This document shows, in pieces, positions 45,301-55,015 of a stretch of DNA of 64,000 nt. This DNA is from Pelodera strongyloides. Lineage: Eukaryota; Nematoda; Chromadorea; Rhabditida; Rhabditidae. Within the stretch, counting starts at the first letter, position 1, and each line of letters opens with the position of its first letter. A program made the translations under genes and the position numbers. Below the pieces are notes generated by a model. It did no database searches, was not told the origin of the DNA, and was given only the letters and a program-made list of their open reading frames with translations. The DNA is taken from contig JAANDG010000034.1 in assembly GCA_036852015.1 (NCBI GenBank), positions 124,001 to 188,000 on the forward strand. Direction: 5' to 3'.

Positions 45301-48300
45301 CATTTTTATCCAGGTATGGAAACTCGCAGGCGCTTGGGTGAATCGGCCGTCCGAGCCGCCGCTGCTGTGGGATACGTGGGTGCGGGTACTGTGGAATTTA
45401 TCATGGACCCTCGGGGAGACTTCTACTTTATGGAAATGAACACACGTCTTCAGGTGGAGCATCCCGTTTCCGAAGCGATCACTGGTAAGACCTTGTTCAA
45501 AGTCCTGTCACTGGTAAGACTGGTACTGGTAAGACTGGTATCACAGGTAAGACTGGTAAGACCTTGTTCAAAGTACTGTTATTTTTATGGGGAGTTTTGT
45601 GTTTTGGTGCACCTCGAATAGTGAACCCGTTCCGTTGTATTTAACACTTGATTACTTGATAGCGCAAACGTGAGAGTTCTACTCGTTGACTCTTTTCGAT
45701 TTAGTGATAGCTCGTTTACCAACATATTCGTTTATAGCAGACGTGTCTGTTTTTGTTTCGGGGGCGTATTATATCAGGGCATAAACCTCGCCGGTGAGTC
45801 CGGAGGTGGTTCGCGTAATTTTCTCTATTCGTGATACGTTTCTAATAAATTTCTTGCACCACCTCCGGGCTTCCCATACCTTATATGCTAATTCCGGAGG
45901 TGGTTCAGCCATGAACCCTCTGGCCTCTAAATGTATGCAATATTCTAATTCCGGTGGTGGTTCGCCGGTGAGCTAGTCAGCGGGCTTAGGCTATGTATTA
46001 TATACTTATTTGGCAGTGTGGGACTCGTGCAGCTTTTTCTGCTGGATGTGGGCCTAGCATTGGCGAGCCCACCCTAGCCGTACTTTATTTTGGATGCTTA
46101 TTATGTTGCGTGCTATTGCAGGCACGGATCTGGTTGAATGGCAGTTGCGAGTGGCGCAAGGAGAGAAACTTCCCCTTGAACAATCGGAAATCGCTTTGAA
46201 CGGACACGCATTCGAGTGTCGAATTTACGCCGAGGATACGAGAAAGGGAGCGTTTATGCCCACAGCAGGTACAGTGTAATGTATAAGCTTTTGTTGTTTG
46301 AGCATTTGATCCCTTCTGTGTGATATATTTACTTTGATCCTGGCCGCTCGCTGTTAGTTTTCCTCTTTGTTAGGTGATTTGGTGTACTCATCACCTTCTT
46401 GAATTTTGAATTGAAGTGTTACATTACAAGCGTACGACCGAACCAGAGGTAAACTGCTTTAGATCTCTTGATAAAATGGATCGTAGGATCGAAATATCGA
46501 AAGATATTCTTTGTTTTAGAGCCCAAACATTATGAAGCATCTCTCCAGGTTACTCTTCGCGAAATAGTTTTCATGCGTACCTTTTCATTCAGGAAGACTG
46601 GACTATGTTGAATTCCCATCAGACTTCCGTGTTGACACGGGAGTTGTTTCTGGAGACGAAGTTTCAGTCCACTATGATCCAATGATTGCAAAGGTCGGTT
46701 TATGCGTGTCGACAGTGATTTGTTGGAAATTATACATTTGTTGACAATTGTACATATTTTCTGAGTTGAATTCCTTTTCTTTCGGGCAGATTTGTATCAG
46801 GAGTCTCAGAGTCTCTGTATCCATTTGAGTATTGTGTAAAGGATGTTAATTGTCTCATCAACTTGAATTCGTTCCCTTTTTTGATAATTCGAACAGTCAT
46901 CGGCTCTGTATTTTTGATTCAGTGTTCAATCTATATTTGTTTGCTTTACCTGAAGCCATATTAACCACTCAATTCCCCGTCTTTTTCTCTGCGTGTCTCA
47001 CATTAGAATGCTATTTTCTGTGCCCAGGGACTATTTCCCCGAGGGAATCGGAGTGGTGAATATCCTCAGATAAGGAACTAAGTAAGGAACAAAGGAACTC
47101 TCACAGTATCCAGTCCACTTTACAACCTTTCTACGTTCATGTTCTTCCTTGTTCCAGGTGGTTGTTTGGGGTGCCGATCGTGAGGTGGCCATTGCCAGAT
47201 TGGACAAAGCACTCAAGAATACGCACATTGCCGGCGTTCCCACTAATATCGACTTTGTGAGGACTGTGCTCACACACCCCGAGTTTATTAAGGTTCGTTT
47301 TTTGCCTTTTACATATTTTGCGTTTGCGAGAGTTTTCCAATCAGGACTTTGGGCTAGAGGTGGTAGATGTTGTATCTCTGGGTTATGCTGATTTATTTAA
47401 CCTCTCCGTCTATTTATGTTGCCACCCTGCACTCAGTAGTCCTGTGAGAATTCATTCATTCGACTACTATAGTTTACAAGTTTTTTTTTTATTTGGCATG
47501 TATTTTCCAAATAGTTAGAAGCTTGTTGTACCAGTAAATTTGTAAAATGGATGGTGAAGGTGAATTCTGTATCTGTATCTCTTTTTATTTTGATTCATCA
47601 CTCTCATCAGAACTTCAGGGCAACGTCTATACCGACTTCATTCCCGATTTCCAAAAGGAGCTTTTCGCCGAGCACCAGACCTCACTCGAAGCTTTGATTG
47701 AGGCAGCGATTGGAAAGGCCGTGGCTGAACGACCTCCCATTACGAAGACTCCCTTCCAGGTGCAGTAGCCTAGCCTGTATGGTTTCTTGTTTTTTTTTTG
47801 TCTTTTCCGACCGTGTATTTCAGGCACGGGGCCCGCGCGGAGTTCAGATCTGTTGCCAAGACGGGTGTAACCGTAACCTTAACCTTTTATGTGTAATAGG
47901 TATAATTTGTGTTGTTATCACCCAATTATTTATGCACTTTTCTGACGATTTTCCTTGCAGGCTCTCCCCAATTTCCGTATCAATCACAGTGCAGTGAAGA
48001 AGTATAAAGTTGGAGAGGAAGAGGTACTGTATACAAATAATTGCATTTTTCGAGTATTATTTCTCAATAAATGGACTTTTTTGTTTAAGAAGCTTTAGAT
48101 ACTATTTACACGGGAAAGTCAGCTAGGTTGTACTTGGACAATGTATTCGATGCAGTAAGAAGGGCATAATAGAAACTAGAAATAGATTGAATTAGGATTA
48201 ACTTGTAACTGTAACTAATTTTCTGTGTGACCCTTAGTGTTTAGGCTGTCTTGTGGCTTGTGACATAACTGTTGATGTGAGTTTAAAATTTAATTTGTGA

Positions 48301-50488
48301 TTTTATGTTTTATTTTAGGTCACCGTTATCTTCAAGGATAAGAATGTTTTCGAAGTGATTGCTCGTGGTGAAACCTATCCAACTACGGTAGGTCCTGGTC
48401 GTTACAGTATTCTAACATCACTACTCATGAATCCTAAACCTCTAAATGAAGGGTGAAGGTGAACGATGAAATAATTATCATTATGTTTGAGCGTTTGGGA
48501 CGTGGTATGGTAATGGTGGTATCCATTTTCTGTCAGTTAAATGCGTAAAAGTTGAATATTTCCATCGTTTTTGCTGCGCTGAAATTCCGGTCAAGAGACT
48601 GTAGTATAAGGGAAACAAGGAGCATTGGTGTGACTTGTGACAATTTTTGTGAGGGTTTTGTGAGATTCTAACTTCTAAGTAGTGTACGTGTCTTTCAGGT
48701 AAAAGAAATTGAACGCAAGGGTGCTCGAATTTCCTTCGTAATTGAATCGATTGGCGAACAGTGGAAGGTGACAGCGGTGGACCTAAATGAGACTGTTTTG
48801 GTGAGTCCATTTTTTTGCCGCTCAGCTTTTCACGTGAGCGATTTTCCCTTAGCAGCACACCTTGTGAGGTTTATTTTGTTCGTTGTGATTGTTGCAGTAT
48901 TCTATTGCCATGTCATTTTGTCATTTAGCAACGATATCAGGATCGTTCTGTAAGTATTCTTATTCTTGCATACGTGCAGTCAGTGTTGTAGAGATGTGCT
49001 GTGCTTCAGCTTATAGCATTTTAGCTACAGGTTCTAAGCCCACTGTCCAAGCTGTGATTAAAGCACTTTTTGTATGATCATTAGAGTATATCCATATCGG
49101 GTTTTCTGGGGATATTATGCAATACGTACCTCCTCCACCGTTTAGGCGTTCATAGCATCTATCAGCCCATATTTAAACCATTTTTCATCTTGACAATATA
49201 TATATATATATAACTCTTTATTCAAAGCAATTTAACATACAAACAATGGCAAGTAAAGATGGTTGTCGTATTTCCCCAAGGTTGACGTACCCCATGCACT
49301 ACCATTCCAGCACAGTTAGTATCAGCGGAATGGTTAGAACTCTTTGCTGCATTGCACGCTGTCGTTAGTTAGTGTTTTGCAGTCAGTTGGTTCTTAGTCC
49401 CCGGGTCCCCGCACCCGCGATTGTAATATTCACTGCCCTCCTCTTTTTAGGTGTACGGTATCGGTCAGAACGAGATGGAGAAGGAGTCGTCCCCACTGGA
49501 CTCTGATGGTTCAGGAGCTGCCGCATCCGGAGACGCTGTGGCCCCGATGCCCGGTATTATTGAAAAAGTAGGTCCGCAGTCGGTTTCAGAGTTTAGTTTA
49601 AAGCGAAATACGGGCCGGTTTTTGAAACGCATAGTGGACAACTGAATTCTTACGTATTTGTGCTAATTTTCTCGAATTTTTATTCTAATTTATGTTCATT
49701 TGCATAAGCTGTATAAGAATGCTGGTGTACTCGATATGTTTCAAAAAAAAACCTGCCGGTATTTCGCTTTAATGTATTTTGTTCCTATTTTATGTGAAAC
49801 TCCCTTTATATGACGCAATGACGCTCCGAATTGTTCACCAGAATTTATGTTTGTGCGTTTATTTATATGGCATCTCGAAGTTACTTGAGTAGAACATTTG
49901 TATCTATTTGGTTTTGAATTGAGTGAGAGTGTTATGGTGTTTTTTCTTCAGGTCTATGTCAAGGCTGGAGATCAGGTCATAAATGGCCAGGCTCTTGCCA
50001 CAATGGTGGCCATGAAGATGGAGTATATTATCAGGTGAAATATTTTATTCTGCTTGTGAGAATATGGATTTTCTGGTGTCTCATAATATCATTAATTAGC
50101 ATATCACCACGGTCAAACCGTGCTAGTTTGAAAGCGAAAAATAAACGCGAGCTTTGAGGCAACCAACAGTATTCTTTTATTAGCCCGTGCTTGCTAATCA
50201 GCTCGACTCACGTCTAAGTGATCTGTTACAGTTTCTAGCCGTAAAAAATATCTAAGAAAGTGGTTGTTTGTGTCAAAATAAAACGGTTATCTTAGTATAC
50301 TTTGAGGTTGTACAGTCACGCGTGATATGTTTTATTTAGTGCAGTATCCGCCCAATCGATTAGTTTCCAATTGAACTTTGCAATTCCTATTTTTCAGAGC
50401 AAGCCGTGATGCCACGGTGGAAAGTGTGGCATGTACGCCCGGAAAGAATGTGGCTAAGCACACTTTGTTAGTGAAACTCTCAGAATAA
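42330..50488 (+). CDS. mccc-1: 3-methylcrotonyl-CoA carboxylase, biotin-containing alpha subunit (mitochondrial)
   Basis: It carboxylates 3-methylcrotonyl-CoA in leucine breakdown, together with the beta subunit, in the mitochondrial matrix. Exons: 42330-42551, 42657-42743, 43035-43178, 43846-43927, 44209-44308, 44592-44673, 44939-45044, 45314-45484, 46122-46268, 46593-46693, 47158-47292, 47619-47759, 47961-48023, 48319-48387, 48699-48800, 49451-49567, 49952-50034 and 50398-50488, giving 680 aa with every phase consistent. Residues 1-25 are Arg/Ser-rich, as in a mitochondrial presequence. The biotin carboxylase domain shows [20 protein letters not shown], the glycine loop [42 protein letters not shown] and [12 protein letters not shown]. 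The biotinyl site is MVAMKMEYI near the C-terminus. [18 protein letters not shown] and [15 protein letters not shown] match the methylcrotonyl enzyme rather than propionyl-CoA carboxylase. The acceptor TTGTTTAG is one base before the ATG. Confidence 0.96.
43603..43681. repeat. Short tandem duplication in an mccc-1 intron
   Basis: AGCAAAGAAAAAGAGGAGGG with CGCGAGAGAAATT occurs twice, about 44 bp apart. Purine-rich and intronic. No other feature. Confidence 0.7.
45478..45569 (+). repeat. Tandem array of splice-donor-like CTGGTAAGAC units after an mccc-1 exon
   Basis: The donor of exon 45314-45484 (CACTG|GTAAGAC) is followed within 85 bp by four more (CTG or ACAG)GTAAGACTGG-type copies. The 17-bp block ACCTTGTTCAAAGT is also repeated at both ends. 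The array arose by local duplication and leaves several consensus 5' splice sites in series. Confidence 0.8.
45790..45973. repeat. Interspersed CCGGAGGTGGTTC repeats
   Basis: GTCCGGAGGTGGTTCGCG, the inverse GCACCACCTCCGGGC, ATTCCGGAGGTGGTTCAGCC and ATTCCGGTGGTGGTTCGCCG lie within 190 bp of an mccc-1 intron. One copy is inverted relative to the others, so hairpins are possible. Confidence 0.65.
46952..47068. repeat. Palindromic MITE-like repeat, family G copy 2
   Basis: AAGCCATATTAACCACTCAA at the left; GAGTGGTGAATATCCTC at the right. It shares CCCCGTCTTTTTCTC and TTTCCCCGAGGGAATCGG with 101-219. It lies in an mccc-1 intron. Confidence 0.75.
49598..49772. repeat. TTAA-flanked palindromic MITE, family A, copy 8
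   Basis: Left TTAAAGCGAAATACGGGCCGG; right CTGCCGGTATTTCGCTTTAA. It begins 30 bp after mccc-1 exon 49451-49567, close to its donor. Confidence 0.85.
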
Positions 50489-51338
50489 GATGCCACGACA
50501 CAATTCGGGGTGGTACTGTAATTCTCGTTACCAAGTGCATCACTATCACGAAATGTTGTTCTACTGAGCTTCAGACGAAGATATGAGGTTTAGCAGTAGA
50601 TCTACGAGGGTCGATTCTGTAGAAGTCTAGGTTTGTTAAATTGGCTGTCGTATTTTAATGTTTCATTATTTAATTAAATAGACACCGCTCTTCAGTCAGT
50701 TTTGTTTTCCATATTATATCGTACGAATTCTAAGTGCAATTATTCGCTCACATAGTGGCTCCTTTTCCAAACGTATATGCTATGTGTATAGATTTTTTTT
50801 ATCATTTATAGAGATAGTATGATTTCGTACATATCCAACTCAAAGAAGACCTTATCATTTTACAAATAACTGTATGAATACAATACCACTTTATCAAGCA
50901 TACAATTGATACCAACAGAACGTTTTTGGTTATCACCTTTTCACTCGCATTTAGATTTAGGTAGGTTGAGATTACAACATCTAGGCATCGTTTGTATATT
51001 TTTTCTTTTCTTTGTTTTTTTCGGTGCCATATCAATATCGGTGCGAACGCGCAATTACAATAAAATATATAAATTTGAATCGAAGGTGAGCTTTGCATTG
51101 CATAATTAGGATTTGGTGGATTTAGTTGCCTCTCACGAGTCCCTCGTTATAATTATCCATACAATATAAAACAAGCATGACAATATAAAACTTTATTACC
51201 CGTTTTTGGAACAGCACAAAAAATATATAATAAGACGTGAGCAGTGTTGTTATGAAGGGAGAATGCAAACAATATCGAGTCCAAAAAAGTAAGCAGGTTT
51301 TTCCCTGAATTACATGCGTACTAATTGCTTACTATGTT
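50489..51338. other. Convergent intergenic region, mccc-1 / glycosyltransferase
   Basis: 3' UTR regions of the two facing genes, AT-rich. The two small ORFs inside are short and lack family features. No repeat was recognised. Confidence 0.6.
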
Positions 51339-54166
51339 CTATTGGCTGTTTGTTTTTTGTAGAGAAGGAACATTAGTAAAAGTTCTCCGTAGCCTTTTTG
51401 GATGAAATCCATGTGCACAAATTATTCGATCCCATTCTTCATTTTGAATATCTCGTTGCCAGAACTCGAAACTAAACATAATGGATTAGCGGTATAACGG
51501 GATGTTTCTGAAATGTATGCTGGACAACTATTCCCATATGTTGTATGCAAGTTATTTTGATTAGCATAAAAAACGTGCAGTTATTTGCGTACACTCCATA
51601 TGAATACATAGACAAGCATACATTTCAAAAACCAGATGTTATACTGCTTTAAATTTATTGACTGCACATATCTTTCGCGTTATTTTTTCATAGTTACAGT
51701 ATCCCATCTATTTTCATTTTCACTGTTAAGACGTGATTGATAGTCAAGGTAGAGGGGACCACCCAGGGGCCACGCAGCCGCACCAACCAGCTATTGCGGC
51801 TGGCCCCTGGGTGGTCCCCTCTACTAATGTTTAGATTTTACAGTTACAGTATCCTTGAAGATTCAAACTGCTTACCTTGGATCATGAGTCACTGGAATGT
51901 GCAGCAAATAAGCGAGGATTCCTGCATAGACATCGTCAAAATTATACAATTTGACATGCGGAATGGCCCGTAACATCGTCGATACAGTATGCGAAGACAG
52001 GAACACTGCGCCCGCAGATATATACGGTGGATATCGAGAGTAGGGATAATCAGCAAGGGACACCTAGAACCGGAGACATTTAATTATTTCAAATCCTAAA
52101 AAAAGCTCACAGAAAGTCGATGGCTACTAAAACACTGATGCCTACAGTATCCTGCGGAAACTACTTCAATCAATAATTGTCAATAACCAACCGCATGCTT
52201 ATGTAGAACAAATCTAAAGGGTGACGTATCGAATAGATATCCTCGATAAAAATGTTCTGTCGACCTCCAATTCTCCATTTTTCGAGTTAGCAGTGGCAGA
52301 TTAAGCATATAATCATCGTCGATCAGAAGAAGAAAATCCGAATCGTTACATGAAGCAGAATAGAGTAACGAGATCGCGAACTAAAGATTAAATATCAACA
52401 TATGTTAAGATTTTAAAATGACTTGCTAAACTTCTCCAAGAATAGGAAATTGGAAAAGAGATTACACAGCCCTGATATCAAGTTATACATCTATTTTTAA
52501 CAGTGTCACAAAATATAACACTACAGATACCTTTCTGGTGTTATTCCTATAACCTTCTTGAAATCCTCCCACAATTAGATCGTTATACTTTTCACTTTCC
52601 CATTTGAGCTTATACATTGCATTCACTCGTCCGATCACAAATTTGACATCAATACTCCATTTTCCGTGGTTTTTGAGCTTTCCCCATGTTTCGCGTATTG
52701 CCGCACGGTTCTAAACACACGCAATTATTTATTACACCAAAAAAAATGCAAATATAAAATCAATATTTACTTTCTCTACCACGTATTGATTGTTTTGTAT
52801 TTTAGATTATTGTTTTATTCGTTATGTTATTGCAGTCGCACTACACAGTAATAACTATTATATTATAATGATTATTATAAAGTAAGAAATGAACAGGCCT
52901 ACGAGTCCTACAGGCCTAATGAACACCTACTACGAGAGGCCACCTATACATAGTGACTCCCAATACCATATTCAAGTATTAAGGGGGGCCTCGGTCGGTT
53001 AGGGCCTCGGTGGCCCATTGGAAACGTCCGCGCTTCGCAGTCAGCCGACCCGAGTTCGAATCCAGCCACAACACTCACTCAATGCCACCGAGGCGGGGAA
53101 AATCGAGGCGAATCCCCCATTGCCTAGCCTGAAGACTTCGAGGGATTTGTCCTTTCGTCTCGTCGTCAAACACTCTGTATAACTCCACAAAAACCTCATT
53201 GGAAAGATCAAGGATCGACATTATCTGAAGAAAAATCTCCACTCCACGCATTCCCCCCGCGGATTGAAGACGCACGACGCTAGAAACCTTCCGCACTTGT
53301 TCCATGTACTTGATTGATGTTGTATCTGATTGATTGTATGTGTGAATAAAGTAGTGATATTTTTTTTTATTATAAAATGGAAATGGAAATGAAGTGCGAA
53401 GACGTATTTATATAATAATGATAAGTCTCACCTCAGTATTGGATGCTGTTGACTTGACCAGAATCCTGAGTAGCTTCTGTCCGTTGTCGGATCGTCCTAC
53501 ACAATGGGGCAATGCTATCCCATCAGAATACCGTATCTCATTAAGTTTCAACGCATCAGAAATCTCAGATATCGAAGAACTGTTGGAACCACTAACGAGC
53601 GCCTGAAAATTGAACTTCAGCGACCTTCTTACGAAAACGAAATAATTGCCGAAAACAAAGAAAAACCGTCCTTGGCCCACTACCAAAAAAAGAAAAAGAA
53701 TATATAACTAGTGTAAAGGGTGTAAATGTAGTAGTGTAGGAAAGAAGAGTAAGCAAGGACCGAAATGGTTTTTACCGAAAAAACCATCTGGTGACTGGTA
53801 CGTGATCACCTGATATCGGTTTTCGATGAAACTTGATCACGAATTGATCAGCAAATGGGCAGGCCCACGAAAAAAACAGTGAACCGTCACCAAATGGGTT
53901 CACCTATTTCATGCCATTCCACATACAGTACACTAGAGATGTAACTACAGTATACTTGCACTCATAAGATGTAACAGCTATTGGCAACTTACTTTCAATT
54001 CCACTTCAGAATGCTCAGGCCATGCAAACTCATCGAAAGGAATGGCCCACAAATGTTGAGCGAGTCCGGTGATGGACAGCACGGGATATATACAGAAGAC
54101 TAGAATTAGACCCCGAAGCCACCATGGACGATGTCTACGGAACGATCTGATCAAACCCACAATCAT
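51339..54166 (-). CDS. Family-31 glycosyltransferase (beta-1,3-galactosyltransferase-like), type II membrane protein
   Basis: A Golgi-type enzyme that would transfer a sugar in beta-1,3 linkage; donor and acceptor cannot be read from sequence. Exons 53993-54166, 53432-53602, 52531-52710, 52192-52380, 51876-52063 and 51339-51471 give 344 aa, a usual length. After a short basic cytosolic tail (RSFRRHRPWWLR) comes a single membrane anchor at about residues 18-40. Family motifs appear in order: NRAAIRETWGKL, FVIGRV, YNDLIVGGFQEGYRNNTRK, the metal-binding DDD in FLLLIDDDYML, YPPYISAGAVFLSS and the conserved acidic FDDVYAGIL, then a C-terminal FEFWQRDI. An acceptor (TTTCAG) lies 16 bp before the ATG. 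In between there is an upstream ATG-TTG-TGA mini-ORF whose TGA overlaps the real ATG. It is the third gene of a minus-strand series. Confidence 0.92.
51486..51653. repeat. Palindromic MITE, family B
   Basis: Left TTAGCGGTATAACGGGATG and GAAATGTATG; right CATACATTTCAAAAACC, ATGTTATACTGCTTTAA. It lies in the last glycosyltransferase intron, 15 bp from exon 51471. Confidence 0.75.
51749..51824. repeat. Perfect 24-bp-stem hairpin in a glycosyltransferase intron
   Basis: GTAGAGGGGACCACCCAGGG plus GCCA is exactly complementary to the segment ending CCCTGGGTGGTCCCCTCTAC. A further six-pair inner stem (GCCGCA/TGCGGC) closes a 12-nt loop. The whole is 76 nt and far more GC-rich than its surroundings. 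Either a short inverted-repeat element or a structured RNA. Confidence 0.8.
52984..53372 (+). repeat. SINE-like element with tRNA-like promoter boxes
   Basis: The 5' part has GGTGGCCCATTGGAAACG (box-A-like), CTTCGCAGTCAGCCGACC and GAGTTCGAATCCAGCC (box-B-like). About 280 bp of unique body follow, ending GTGAATAAAGTAGTGATATT and a T-run. It lies in the glycosyltransferase intron between exons 53432 and 52710. A minus-strand open frame runs through it (53075-53305), but it begins and ends inside the repeat. Only one copy is in the window. Confidence 0.6.
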
Positions 54167-55015
54167 CACAACATGCTTGCCTGAAACATATCAATTCAAA
54201 AATGCTTCATCTGTGGACAACAACAAACTAGCATATATGCATTTCATAAACGGTAGAAAAAAACAAAAACCCTAATGCTTAAGATTGCAAGGGCCAAGAT
54301 TGAGGGTTAGCAAATAAAGGCCCACAGTTGACACCATAACATCTCCTGACTTAATGAAAACTTGCGTTGAATACGGTAGTTCTCAAAACTCGTTGTAATC
54401 AACGTTGCTGCCGCCATAGTGTTTCAAGTTTCAAGTGGAATGTAAGACAAATGACTCCGACCGGCTGCGAAATAATATACCGTTCCAGTTGCGGATATGC
54501 TGAGCTGAACAAGAAAAGGACTCACTTATAAAACCAGTTTATTAAGAATCGAGATCATATCTAAACCACAAGCGTGGCTAACACAGTGAGGGAGAGAGGA
54601 ATATGGCAGACGGCTATTTACAGGCAGTTGGCAGTACAACATTGTATCAATAGTAGCAGAACAAATCCCTTCAAAAGTATAAATTATTAAACGAAAACAC
54701 ACTGAGCACCGATGAGTTGCGCGCCGCACCATTTCAGGACACAAAATGCGCGCCGCAAAGAAATGGGACACTAGAAATGGGGCGCAAAATGCGCGCCGAT
54801 CCGGTGCGGGAAACACTTTTCTTGGTTCGGCGCGCAAGTTGCGCCGCGCACCATTTCCGCACCTTTTCGGCAACTTTTTTGAAAGCGCTCGGAGGATTTG
54901 ACTGCCCTAATGAATGACAAAATGAACAATAAATACAAACAATACACATAACACACATTAATCGAAAGACCATTCTAAAGAAATCACAGTAGCTAATTTG
55001 ATGGACATTAATTGA
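54167..55015. other. Spacer between the BORCS6-like gene and the glycosyltransferase
   Basis: Holds the family-I repeat at 54698-54864 and the 5' leader of the glycosyltransferase. No other exon was seen. Confidence 0.6.
54698..54864 (-). repeat. GC-rich dispersed repeat, family I, copy 2 (inverted relative to copy 1)
   Basis: Contains CACTGAGCACCGATGAGTTG, GCACCATTTCAGGACACAAA, CTTTTCTTGGTTCGGCGCG and GCGCACCATTTCCGCACC, the inverse of the modules at 36961-37114. It also has extra ATGCGCGCCG motifs. Confidence 0.75.

Noticed and set aside
42330..50488. Propionyl-CoA carboxylase alpha subunit
   Set aside because: First impression from the biotin carboxylase fold. The blocks [18 protein letters not shown] and [15 protein letters not shown] and the 680-aa length fit methylcrotonyl-CoA carboxylase instead.
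53075..53305. 76-aa minus-strand ORF, candidate gene
   Set aside because: It lies wholly inside the SINE-like element and has no splice or start context; treated as a chance frame.
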